This document shows, piece by piece, positions 37,860 through 63,744 of a DNA stretch of 64,000 nt. This stretch comes from Lumbricus terrestris. Taxonomy: Eukaryota; Annelida; Clitellata; Crassiclitellata; Lumbricidae. The translations under genes and the position numbers were made by a program. The stretch is from positions 32,898,289-32,962,288 of the forward strand of contig OX457042.1 in the NCBI GenBank assembly GCA_949752735.1, written 5' to 3'. How positions within the stretch are numbered: the first letter of the stretch is position 1; each line of letters starts with the position of its first letter. The notes under the pieces were generated by a model, which did not search any database, was not told the origin of the DNA, and was given only the letters and a program-made list of their open reading frames with translations.

Positions 37860-39195
37860 ATCGTCACGTTCTCACACTACAGTTTAAATTGCTTTTGTTT
37901 CTGCCTAACCCTCTTGATACCCGTCCGCTCTCTAACTGTTCACTTCTGCGCAGCTTTAAATTTTATGCCACTTCGCTGTTTGCATTCAAAGGCCACGGAC
38001 TACATTGTAGACGTCTATAAATTTCTCTCCTCTCACAACTGACAATGCCGCCAGGCCGGACGTATTTACGTAATTATTGTCCTGTGGCCTTTATCTTCTC
38101 ATGCGCTCTCCTCCCCTCCCACCCCCCCCCCCACCCCCACAAAGCAAACCAACGGATGCATTGTAAAAATATTCCGTTCGAAACACAGACGGCAGCTTAC
38201 TGAGCAACCTAGTTGCTTTAGTTGGTTTAGTTCAACTTGACTGAGCTGAGAACGATATGGACCGAGGTAAGACAACTTGTGGTGACACAATGGGATCCGA
38301 GACTGTAGGCCTATGTTTGTTGATTTAAACTGCTTTTTCTGTTTCAATCGCTTAAATTTAGCGTTAGACCGTAGGTTTGTCTGACTTTTATGTTCCGTGA
38401 GTTGTTGGATTGAAACTTAGGGTAAGTTTAGTTTGCGTCAACTCGCATATATCCACCTTTGCCGGACTGTTGTTTTCATCAAGTTTCGATCGCCGAAGCG
38501 TGCAGCTGCGAGCAGGGAAATGAGTTTCTGGGAGGAATTGTGCATCTAATCGCCCGATTTTTTAAATTTTTTCTACATTACAATGGCAGCATTTTACGTT
38601 GTCGAACGAAATTGCTGTAGGCTATGTACTGTCGTGAACGGTTGAACTCCAAGTTGTGAGTTTGCGACCCTGGTGCGACATGCCGCCAAAGTCGATAGGT
38701 CCCTCGGGGGCCTACAATTTCAAGATGCGGCGTCAGTGCCGCCCCCTATTATTAGGCTTCAGAATCTTTTTCGTTACCCCGTGATAATTCTTTAAATTCA
38801 TTAACTAAACTCACTAGTCTACTAAGGATGTAATTATTATAATATTCCATATAAATTGACGATTTCTCTTTCGCATTGACTTTTTTTAGGATAGGCCTAC
38901 AAGCTTAGCCTACCCTTTGTTCTGTGATTTACTTAAAACTGATGTTTTCAAGATCTAAGTTTCCTTCTTGTAAAAGACCGGGACAATTTGGCTCTTTTGC
39001 CTAAATCTTCGGGACACCGGGACGCACCACAAAAAACCGGGACGTATGGTCACCCTAGTCTATACTCTATGGGCCTAATAGGATAAAGCAGAATATATCG
39101 ACTAATGCCTTGTGCTGCATATTGAAATTATAATTTATTAGCGGCGGATGCTACAGAAATATTGTAAGTCAGTATGTATGTTTATAATTATAGCA
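37860..39195. other. Unassigned intergenic sequence with a hAT-like end
   Basis: About 1.3 kb without a gene I can support. A C-rich run with a GT-rich partner lies near 38118-38140. At 39028-39058 the sequence ends AACCGGGACGTATGGTCACCCTAG-like, which resembles the right end of common hAT elements, but no left end was found. A 93-residue - strand frame near 38100-38347 is not recognisable. Confidence 0.4.
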
Positions 39196-39203
39196 GTTAT
39201 TAA

Positions 39204-40174
39204 CCCTCAGGCTACCAAGCTTTTTTGTAACACTGACTACCAAGGGGGGTGGTGGTTACCACCCCCCTGGATTTTGGGTTTGGTTTGAGATATCATAACT
39301 TGTAATACACCATTGGATTCAGCATTCATTTCTGCACAAAATGGTATATTTAGGTTCAGAAAATATGAATGCCCCTCGAAATTATGAATTTTTTACCATG
39401 GGTACCCGTCGATTCCACAAATTGTATACTTACGCATAAGGAATATATTAGATTCTGTGTGTTTTATACATAATTTATATATAAAAAGTAGTTTACATAT
39501 AATAAAATCCAATATTCAACTATAAAAACTAGTAATAAGTATGTTTTATGTTCAATCAAAACAAAAAAACATGTTTTAGCCGCTGAAAAACGTTTACGCA
39601 GATATATCGGCTTGCGTTGTAAAAAACTCAACATTTTCACACATTTTAATTTATTTTGAGCACTTCCGGTCATCAAAAAACAAATTATTTAGTATCAGAA
39701 AATAGCCCTAAATGCCCTCTACAGAATGGCATAATTTATTTCTATTAAAAAATAAATTATGGATAAGTTATAATAGCAAAAACATGACACTTTTATGAAA
39801 ATAAAACACCTTTATATATATTTTAATTTATTTTGAGCACTTTCGGTTGTCAAAAGACAACTCAGTGAGCATGGAAATGTAGCCCCACATTCCCTCTATA
39901 GAATGGTATAATTTGTGTCTCGTAATATTAAAGGGCGGAAAAGTTACAGACGATATTCTAGGGGGGGGGTGGTATCCACCCCCTCTGGTACCTTGGGTAC
40001 ATCGGGTGTAACCTTTGAACGGTAGGGGGCATCATCAAACATTTTAGCTCAAAATGTGTCCCAATGAACCCTCTACAGCTACCAATTTTTTCAAAATTTT
40101 ATTCCAGACGGAACGCGTTTGATTTGCGAAAAACCTACGGGGGGGTGGCAACCACCCCCCTTGGCAGCCGAGGG
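39204..40174. mobile_element. piggyBac-like non-autonomous element
   Basis: The 971-bp element is flanked by TTAA on both sides (39200-39203 and 40175-40178) and has inverted ends CCCTCAGGCTACCAAG and TTGGCAGCCGAGGG. TTAA target duplication with CCCT termini is the signature of piggyBac elements. Internally there are three G-run/C-run hairpins of the form GGGGGTGG...CCACCCCC (about 39243, 39961 and 40140) and a direct duplication of about 177 bp headed TTTTAATTTATTTTGAGCAC (about 39645 and 39822). No transposase frame survives. Confidence 0.8.
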
Positions 40175-40260
40175 TTAAACGTTCACAGTCTCGGATGTGA
40201 ACACTGAACTGCCACTCCAAACAAAATTCCGCATGATGTTCAACTTCGTATTCCCGATCT

Positions 40261-40452
40261 CAGGGCTGTTTTTAAGGATTTTTAGAACTGTACAACTCCT
40301 TCCATTTCCCTCCATGGTAAATTTAAATTACTTCCAATCGGAGGACAATGACCTTTTTGCTAGTTTTAACTGTGCAGAAGTGCTTCTACAACTGCACAAA
40401 TCCATTTAGAACTGCACATTTTGTGTACAACTGCACGTTAAAAAAGCCCTGC
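40261..40452. mobile_element. hAT-type MITE, CAGGGCTG family, copy 2
   Basis: It has the same ends as the 28501 element (CAGGGCTGTTTTTAAGG and TTAAAAAAGCCCTG) and the same AACTGCAC motifs. It is flanked by CCCGATCT (40253-40260) and CTCGATCT (40453-40460), a 7-of-8 target duplication. It lies immediately left of another MITE. Confidence 0.88.
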
Positions 40453-40460
40453 TCGATCTC

Positions 40461-40709
40461 AGTGGCGTAGCCAGGAATTTATGATGTGGGGTATGGCCTG
40501 GTCGGATTCCCTTTCTGACACCAACCCAACAGTATTACAGTAAATAAAGAGGGAATAAAGTAGCAAATGAAATAAAGAAATTAAAGAAAAACTAATTGTT
40601 ACTTCAAACAATTGTTTTTTTTATAAATTTCAGTGATAAATAACCTTTTAAAAAACTTTTTCCTAAGACAACTGGGGTTTAACCCCTAAACTCCCCTTGT
40701 ACGCCACTG
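40461..40709. mobile_element. hAT-type MITE, CAGTGGCGTA family
   Basis: A 249-bp element begins CAGTGGCGTAGCCAGG and ends CCTTGTACGCCACTG, which are inverted repeats over the outer 10 bp. The flanks are CTCGATCT (shared with the previous element) and TTCGAGCT (40710-40717), a 6-of-8 match. It has no coding capacity. It is placed at the same 8-bp target as its neighbour. Confidence 0.75.
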
Positions 40710-40911
40710 TTCGAGCTGAGGTTATTTTAACGCTAAAACGTTGAATCGAGCTCTTTCGTAACAACCGGGGGAGAAAGGCAAACTTTCTCCAACTAAGTAG
40801 CTAGCCTGCAGCATATGCATTATAGTGGTCTACAACTTACAAGCCATAGAAATCCTGCCTCGATAAATTACCGTATCTAAGAAAATATCTAAGAAGACAT
40901 GATGAAATATA

Positions 40912-56750
<15,839 letters not shown>

Positions 56751-56977
56751 GTACGTAGGCCTATTGTAGACCTGTTGCAGACTGTCTCTTTCAATTCAAA
56801 TTTTTTCAATTTATAAGTTCTAATGATCACCAAATTTATGGGAGGTGTCTTCGCTGAGACACCACTTAGCGGTAAGATACGACTTACAAAGACGCGTCGT
56901 AGACTTTACGACACCTCGTATCCACCACTCCCACTTACAGGACCACTTACTTAGTCGCTAATTAAAGCGTGGCTATA

Positions 56978-57976
56978 CACCGTGAGGCATAAAAAAGGAA
57001 GCCCCAAGAAAAATCGCTATTATTTCAACAATATTCAAACAATGTCAATGAAATTCAGGAAAGCTATAGCTAAATAGCAGACAATGTAAAAACATTTACA
57101 GTTTTTAATAAATCTGTCCGCCTTTAGCTTCTACGCATGCGCGAAGTCGCTTGCGCCATTCACGCACCGCCAAGTCAATAATTTGCTGGTCAAGATCGCT
57201 CCAAGCTTGCATTATTCTCTTACGAAGGTCTTCAACATCACGGACCTTTGTTTTGTACACCATTTCCTACTTCTCGTAGCAATACTCAAAATGATCGTCT
57301 GTAGCCTATGTAGCAGTTGGAACTCGAAAGAGAGACATTGCAGCCGACCGTCTTTTACGCACACGTCCAACGTTAGCAAATCCCTTATGGTGTCAGTCGG
57401 TGTTTCTTCTCTAGGGTGCACGCCAATTCACTTTGTTGAACCGGGGGTAAAAATCAACGGCCAATACTACAGAGATGTTTTACTCAGGCATGGGAGGCAT
57501 TCTACCTGAAATTCGAGAACTCTCTGAATTTTACATTTTCCAGCAAGATGGTGCTAAAGCGCACGGAGCTCGAGAAACGGTTGCACTTCTGACGAATGAA
57601 ACTCCTGACTTCATAATTCCTACACTATGGCCCCCTAGCAGCCCAGTTCTGAATCCCGTGGATTATAAAATATGGGGATGCATGCAGGTAATGGTGCACA
57701 AAACAAAGGTCCGTGATGCTGAAGATCTTCGAAAGAGAATAATGCAAGCTTGGAACGATCTTGACCAACGAATTATTGACTCGGCGGTGCGTGAATGGCG
57801 CTAGCGACTTCGCGCATGCGTAGAAGCTAAAGGCGGACAGTTTGGGTACAAACTGTAAATGTTCTTACAGTGCCTGCTATTTAGCTATAACTTTCCTGAA
57901 TTTTGTTGATATTGTTTGAATATTGTTAAAATAATAACGATTTTTCTTGGGGCTTCCTTTTTTATGCCTCACGGTG
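56978..57976 (+). mobile_element. Fold-back maT (DD37D Tc1/mariner) element
   Basis: A 999-bp element is flanked by TA on both sides (56976-56977 and 57977-57978). The outer inverted repeats start CACCGTGAGGCATAAAAAAG. Similarity of the two arms extends far beyond normal mariner ends: bases 56978 to about 57262 are an inverted copy (roughly 85-90 percent by eye) of the right end (about 57692-57976), including the last 35-40 transposase codons. The left half of a normal element has thus been replaced by a second right end. It lies in CPQ intron 10. Confidence 0.88.
57320..57804 (+). pseudogene. maT-type transposase fragment
   Basis: Forward frames carry SLMVSVGVSSLGC and FVEPGVKINGQYYRDVLL (ending about 57480), then after a frameshift IFQQDGAKAHGARETVALL, WPPSSPVLNPVDYKIWG and a TAG stop at 57802. 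The second and third catalytic Asp (QQD and PVD) are 37 residues apart, the DD37D spacing of the maT clade. The N-terminal helix-turn-helix domain and the first catalytic Asp are missing. It is inactive, though such ends could be moved by a related transposase elsewhere. Confidence 0.85.
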
Positions 57977-58349
57977 TAGTTAGCGCGCATGCGCACGGGA
58001 TATTAAAATGCGTTTTGTTACACATTAATGGTATTTTGTGACTGCGAAAACCACAAGCATAAATCAGCTCATCGTCCCACAGCCAACGGAGTTAAATTTG
58101 GTGCCTCTGAAACACTGTTTAATAGTTTAAACCGCGTCGAAGTGGACGAATCGAAGATGCCCCGCCGGCCATGTTTGCCTTTACGACAGCGACTAGTAGA
58201 CTTACACGACCCTCGTAGGTCGACTAGCGCAGTCGTCACTTAGCTGGCTAAGAGGTGGTGGTGAATTCCAATTTATCCGTTAGTTGCCCACTAGTCGCAA
58301 CTAGGAGGTAAGACACGTCTGAGACACGGTCATAAATTTGGGCCCTGAA

Positions 58350-58985
58350 AAGAGTAGGCTACATGTACATCTAAACCACAAAGAAACAAAATCGTTCCGC
58401 TAGCAAGGTCACCCCTTTCTCGTGTCTATTTTAAATATGGCGAAGGTGTAGAAAAGAATAAGTGCATACAAATAGGATGACCTAACAGATAAGATGAATT
58501 ATATGCACATCGACCGTTCACCATAATAATTATCACGTTATACACGCAGTGACTCAATCAAATACCGTTTAAAGTGTTTTAATATGATATACAGTAAGCA
58601 GGGGATGTTGCTAGCTCGGTGGGCAAAGAATTCGACTGAGTAGCTGAGTAGGCTCACGAACTTCGAACAGAAAACTGCCCTATATTTGTTCGAGCGTAAC
58701 ATATCATATGCGATATTTAATGAAGGATCTGGTATAATGCATAGGCCTACATGTATTTTCAGACAAATATAGGGCCTATCTATGAAAACTTATAGGTAGC
58801 AGGTTCGATTGAAATCTAAACATGAATTTGCAAGTCTGCGGTTTATTGATCAATTCAAATGACAAGTTCCTAGCCTGACAACCAAAGGCTATAGGAGCGT
58901 TTAGCGTGCTTTTGAAAAAATAATAAGTCGAGTTACATGTACATGTATTGTAAGTGGGATTTTTCTGTTAAGGTAGGCCTAACTG
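58350..58985. other. Unassigned CPQ intron 10 sequence
   Basis: About 630 bp with no gene or clear element, containing TAGGCCTAC words near 58743 and 58975. Confidence 0.45.
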
Positions 58986-58988
58986 CAG

Positions 58989-60153
58989 TGTAGCGATATC
59001 CTTGATCCCACCCATACGTTCTTACCCTGCTATATATGTTGTTGAATGTTAATTACACATGTTAAGTTAGGAAGAGGCCCTAGTTAATGATTAGTTAATA
59101 ATTTGATTGAGAACTTTCACATTGCTCTGTTTAATTAATTGACCAGTGCTATAACCAGTACTTAGGGGCAAAATATATATTAAATAGGGGCAAACATTAC
59201 GGAATATAACAATGATCAATCACGGCATCAGCCAATGAGATGCGGATAAAAGGATCGGCTGCTGCGCCTGCGCGTTGAGGATCTTCAGTCTGGGAAGGAG
59301 GACCGTAATGGCTGAAGTTTGAACGGTCGCAAGTTGTTGATAATTATCGTCGGATATTATCGTGTGGTTTCGTGACATTCGGAACGATTGGAAGCCGGAG
59401 TAACGAACGATTAGCGTCCTAAAGTGTGGACTATATTGAAGGTCAAAGAGCGTAACGAACGATCGGTAGAACGCTTTACTTACCGGTAAGAGCGTGTATG
59501 CGTTGCAGTTTACTGCGTATACCTGAGATCTACAAGGTTACGCCTCATGACATTGCGAAGTGATAAATAATCTACAAAGGTTACTTCGGACGGTAAATGA
59601 AAGTCGCAACAGTTTGTAAATTCGACATTGAACAAGAACTGTTCAAACCGTAAGCAGCGACAGCAAAGATATTCGGCATTTGAGAAGAAAAGTCCGACAA
59701 TTATCCGCAACGGAGAAATGAAGTCTACAGCCTGGAGATCAGCCATTGACGAGAATACGATGAAGACCGGCCGGTGGTGAAAAAACTACAAGAGCTAAAG
59801 AATTCAACGCGGGAGGGTAGATATTAAAGTTATATCCCTTAAAATTACATTAATCAGTACTGGTTAAGTAAGGCTATTTAATAGAAGATTGTGTTAAATC
59901 AGACATTATCCCAAACCCTTAGAGGAAAGATTTGTTTGCTGTACATGTTGACATATATTAATATTCATATGCTAATATTATTTTTATATTAAAACACTCG
60001 ACGTGTTGATTTGTTGACATATAGGGCAGTAACCTACATTGCAGCGAATAGGATTATAGTATGCAAATGAGTAACTTGATCTCAGCTCTGAGATCTGGAA
60101 TATAATACCACCCAAACTATTGAGCCATAGTGTGGTCTTAGCTTTCCGTTACA
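58989..60153 (+). repeat. 5' LTR of a Ty3/gypsy-type retrotransposon
   Basis: I place the LTR from TGTAGCG to CGTTACA, a TG...CA unit whose ends form a 7-bp inverted repeat with one mismatch. It ends four bases before a primer-binding-like site. It contains CCAAT (59232) and GATAAAAGG (59245) as possible promoter elements, and a repeated TAACGAACGAT (about 59401 and 59453). The 3' LTR is outside the window, so the boundaries cannot be confirmed by comparison. Confidence 0.65.
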
Positions 60154-60157
60154 AAAC

Positions 60158-60176
60158 TGGGGGCTTCGTCCGATGG
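60158..60176 (+). promoter_or_regulatory. Primer-binding-like site (tRNA-Pro type)
   Basis: TGGGGGCTTCGTCCGATGG lies four bases after the LTR end. It equals the tRNA-Pro primer-binding site TGGGGGCTCGTCC used by many retroelements except for one extra T. It could instead match another tRNA of this host exactly. Confidence 0.5.
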
Positions 60177-60456
60177 ATTTTGAACAATTTTAGACTGTAT
60201 ATCTGAGTGATCTAAGAAGTATTAGATTGCGTAGTTTTATTACGATAGAAATTAGTTTGACTCACGTGTATATAAGATTGAAGCGCCGTTTGAATATTAA
60301 TTAGGTGTGACGTAGCTTGTAGTTAAATTATACTGACTGTTATTGGTTGACAAAGAGGTCAGGTCTAAGGTTGAACTGATTCACCGCGAAAATTTAAATA
60401 GCGCTTTGGAAAATTTTGTAGCGCAGACTTATTTATAAGATAATTAATCTTTGACG

Positions 60457-61722
60457 ATGGCCGCAGAATACTCAAAGTGGGTTAAGGTTGGTTCGGATCT
60501 TGGTTATTCGGATCAGGGACTTAGAGATTTCGTCAGAGAGAGACAAGAAGAGAGCAAGGCCTTTAAACAAGCAGAATTGCTGGCTGATTATGAAAAAGAG
60601 AAATTGATTTCGGAACGAGAAAGGGAACGAAGGCAAGAAGAAATAGCTGACAAGAGACGTCAAGAAGAGATAGCTGACAAAATACGCGAAGAAGAGAAAC
60701 GAGAAGCTGACAAAAGACGTCAAGAAGAGATAGCTGACAAAATACGCGAAGAAGAGATATCTGAGAAGAGACGTCAAGAAGAAATAGCTGACAAAAGACG
60801 TCAAGAAGAAATAGCGGACAAAATACGCGAAGAAGAGATAGCTGACAAAAGACGTAATGAGGAATTAGAGTTACGAAAGCTAGAGATGGAAGAGAAGAGG
60901 AGCTCTGAAGAAGCCAATCTGAAAAGGATTGAACTAGACAACCAGAAAGCGATTAGACTTAAAGAACTAGAACAAGATAGACGACAAGGCGATAGAGATG
61001 ATTGGATTGGAAATGGTTATGGTAGAGAAACCAGTGGACAGAATAATAATGCCAAGAATGTGAAGATGCCAGTATTTAGGGAAGACAGAGATTGTCTTGA
61101 CGCCTATCTACTACGGTTTGAGAGAAGCTGCATGGCATACGAAGTCCCAGAAAGAATGTGGGCATTAACACTAGTAAAATCCTTAGACGGAAAAGCATTA
61201 CAAGTTTTCGAGAGGTTGGAAGTAGATGAAGCACAAGATTACAAGAAATTAAAAGAGGAACTGTTGAAACGATTCCAGCTCACGGAAAACGGATATAGAA
61301 AGAAGTTTCGCTCTTCTAAGCGTGACACAAATGAAACTGTAACTCAGTATGTTGAGAGATTGAGACGATATATGAGGCAATGGTTGTCAATGGCCGGATT
61401 CAAAAATGATTATAAAGGACTAGAGACACTGGTATTGCGTGATCAGTTCTTAGTGACATGCGATGATGAGATGAGATGCTTTCTCAAAGAGCAGGGTAAG
61501 GTGAATTTGGAAACGTTGCTAGAAAAAGCACAGAATTATGTGGAGGCTAGAGAAATTAGCGAGAGGAAGCGGACACCTATTCACAAAGAAAGGGACACTG
61601 AACCTGAAGGTCGTTTTAGAGAATTTGCAAAGAGCAATAGTGAGAATAGAAGTAGTAGTCTTGGACGGAATAGGAACAGGGAACAGGACAGGTACGAAGA
61701 TAGAGGTCGGTTCAAAAATTAA
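60457..61722 (+). CDS. Retrotransposon Gag with SCAN-like domain
   Basis: A 421-residue frame from the ATG at 60457 (an upstream in-frame TTG is not a plausible start) to TAA at 61720. Order: a short N-terminal segment (AAEYSKWVKVGSDLG); a highly charged coiled coil at about residues 30-185 built from repeats of RRQEEIADKIREEE; then the capsid region (DAYLLRFERSCMAYEVPERM, then LKRFQLTENGYRKKFR), with RRYMRQWLSMAG, LVLRDQFLVTC and EKAQNYVEARE at about residues 295-370, which follows the pattern of SCAN domains (R-x-L-x-R-Q-W-L ... L-V-L-x-x-Q-F-L). SCAN domains are known to derive from Gmr1-like Gag capsids. The C-terminus is Arg/Glu-rich. The frame continues past the stop into a zinc knuckle. 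Confidence 0.85.
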   Translation: MAAEYSKWVKVGSDLGYSDQGLRDFVRERQEESKAFKQAELLADYEKEKLISERERERRQEEIADKRRQEEIADKIREEEKREADKRRQEEIADKIREEEISEKRRQEEIADKRRQEEIADKIREEEIADKRRNEELELRKLEMEEKRSSEEANLKRIELDNQKAIRLKELEQDRRQGDRDDWIGNGYGRETSGQNNNAKNVKMPVFREDRDCLDAYLLRFERSCMAYEVPERMWALTLVKSLDGKALQVFERLEVDEAQDYKKLKEELLKRFQLTENGYRKKFRSSKRDTNETVTQYVERLRRYMRQWLSMAGFKNDYKGLETLVLRDQFLVTCDDEMRCFLKEQGKVNLETLLEKAQNYVEAREISERKRTPIHKERDTEPEGRFREFAKSNSENRSSSLGRNRNREQDRYEDRGRFKN

Positions 61723-63033
61723 TGGGATTTCAGGAATAGTAAACGGAGGGAAGTTGGTAGAGAAGATCCAAGAGGAGGGTGCTTTCATTGTGGATCTACG
61801 TTACATTATGCATCAAAATGCGATAAGATGGGACCAGGCGCAAGGTCACATACGGTCGCCACTATGCAGTGTTTTGAAGATAGAGAAGAGGAAGATGTGG
61901 AACATGAGGTTACCATATCGTGCTATGAAGCTGAAGGAGCAGAAACGATGGGGGCTTATACGAGCATGGCGTTGGTGAATGGGAAACAGGTGAAGGCACT
62001 AAATGATTCGGGTGCAACATGTGTTGCCATTAGAAAGGGTTTAGAGAAAACTTACCAGTATACTGGACGTAAAATGGTTTGCAGATTTGCTAATGGAACC
62101 AAAGTAAAATACCCAACAGCTCTGATTGACATCAAGAGTAAAGAATTTGAAGGGAAAGCAGAGGCATTAGTGATAAAGAACTTGGTCAAAGAGCTGATAG
62201 TAAATCCCGGATTATACGAGAAGAAACCAAAAAGAATCGGGTGTATAAATGAATTCAGGGTCAAGGACGTTGGAGTGAGTACCCATGAGGATGATGTCAC
62301 AAGGGGCGATTCTAGTAAGGAGGTAGTCGCTGGTGATGTTGAGGAGACAATGCGTAAACGAGTGACGTTCGAAGAAGATTATTTGCTAAAAGGTGAACGT
62401 GACACACTTGAAGAAAAGACGGATGGTGGTCTGGACACAGCATTTAGGTCCAATATCATAGAGGAGTCGAAGGCAGAGGGGCCTGTGAGAGGAATATTAG
62501 CCGGGTACGATACACGTACACATGACAAAGATAGGAAAGAGCGAAAAGGTGAAACAATAAAGAAGACTTTTAGAAATAAGCCACTGAGATTGGTGGAAAC
62601 ATATGATAAATATTTAATCACGGGCGGAAGCAGTGAGTTAAGTGACAGTCGTAGAAATCAGAGTAAATATTGGAAGGAAAGAGCAGACTGGAGAAATGAA
62701 GAGAATAGAAATAAACGAAATGTGAGCCAATATAGGAGATCGAATGAATGGAGGTACGGAGAATACGAAGAGAATCCAAATGTGGATAGTAGAGAAATAA
62801 GGTGGAATAGGAGGAACACATGCAGATATAATTGGAGAAATAATGGACCGTGGTACAGAGAAGAACCAGCTAATCAGTTAGGAGGAAGACAAAATAAGAG
62901 TTATGGAGGTCGCAATGATCTGAGTAGGTGGAAAAGTAGGTCATGGAATGACAGAGAAAAGTCATGTCCTAAAGGCAGTGTTAGGTATAGAACTAACAGA
63001 GATGTGAGTGTAGGGAGTTTTGAGGAAAAGTAA
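61723..63033 (+). pseudogene. Retrotransposon zinc knuckle and aspartic protease region
   Basis: In the same frame as Gag, just after its TAA, the sequence opens with a basic stretch and a perfect CCHC knuckle CFHCGSTLHYASKC (spacing 2-4-4, about 61777-61818), followed by a retroviral-type protease with VKALNDSGATCVAI; the D-S-G active site is at 62005-62013. After the protease, from about residue 130 of this part to the TAA at 63031, the product is a long basic and acidic linker without a polymerase. Without an internal start it could be made only by reading through the Gag stop, or from ATG 61828, which would omit the knuckle. Read as degenerate or as a Gag-Pro readthrough product. Confidence 0.75.
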
Positions 63034-63258
63034 TAGGATGGATGTAGACAGGACGAGCTGTCCAAAGAAGAGCAGAAGTCCTGCAAACAGAAGTTGATAG
63101 TAGTAAGTATAGAATAGTTAAGTAAGTAGATATGTAAATATAATACATTATGAGATTAAGTTGAGTTATTGTTGAAGGTAGGTTTGCGAGTTATGTTGAG
63201 TGAAAGGAAAATAACTAAAATATGATTAAACCAAAGGAAGAATCTGTTGATAAGATAA
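63034..63258 (+). other. Retrotransposon deletion junction
   Basis: About 225 bp of AT-rich sequence with stops in all + frames, where a complete element would have at least 700 bp of reverse transcriptase (and, in Gmr1-like elements, integrase too). It probably contains the breakpoint of an internal deletion. Confidence 0.55.
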
Positions 63259-63744
63259 AGGAAGATTGCCAGGATAACAGTCGAATGGAATGATGATCTA
63301 GAAAGATCATTTCAGAGTTTAAAGAATGCTTTATCAGAAGCACCGATATTGAAATTACCTGATATTGGTGTGGAATTCACTTTGAGAACGGATGCGTCCA
63401 ATACGGCGATGGGATGTGTGCTGATGCAGAGTCATGATGGGGTTATGCATCCAGTGGCTTATGCAAGCAAGAAATTTAGTGAAAGTGAAAGGAACTATTC
63501 TGTGGAGGAGAGAGAGCGCCTGGCGATGGTTTGGGGGATTAGAAAGTTCAACCGCTACCTGTATGGCCAGGAATTTGTGGTAGAGACTGACCACTTAGGA
63601 CTGCAATACTTAAAGACTGGTAACATAAGAAATGCTAGAGTAATGCGCTGGTACCTAGTGCTTCAGAACTACAGCTTTAGGGTTAGATACCTCAAAGGTA
63701 GTGACAATGTAGTGGCTGATTATTTAAGCCGAGGATTAGAGTAA
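63259..63744 (+). pseudogene. Retrotransposon RNase H (with RT thumb remnant)
   Basis: After an in-frame TAA at 63256 the frame reads VEWNDDLERSFQSLKNAL, the connection following the polymerase thumb, then the RNase H domain: LRTDASNTAMG, HPVAYASKKFSESERNY, ERERLAMVWGIRKFNRYLYG, VVETDHLGLQYL and DNVVADYLSRGLE before TAA at 63742. The catalytic acidic residues (D in TDAS, E in ERERLA, D in ETDH, D in VADYLS) are all present. There is no room for a polymerase palm and fingers between 63033 and 63259, so these have been deleted. No integrase follows before 64000. Confidence 0.8.

Larger units (their letters stand above)
56829..58345. repeat. Possible older inverted-repeat element enclosing the mariner
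   Basis: ACCAAATTTATGGGAGGTGT at 56830 and the inverse of ACACGGTCATAAATTTGGGC at 58324 are similar. Removing the enclosed 999-bp mariner would leave about 516 bp. No target duplication was recognised, and the small + strand frame at 58028-58243 is not recognisable. The evidence is weak. Confidence 0.3.

Noticed and set aside
60472..60804. 110-residue - strand frame opposite Gag
   Set aside because: Phe/Ser/Leu-rich antisense shadow of the Lys/Glu/Arg coiled coil.
61538..61978. 146-residue + strand frame overlapping the Gag-protease boundary
   Set aside because: It lies in a different frame from Gag, knuckle and protease and has no matching motif.
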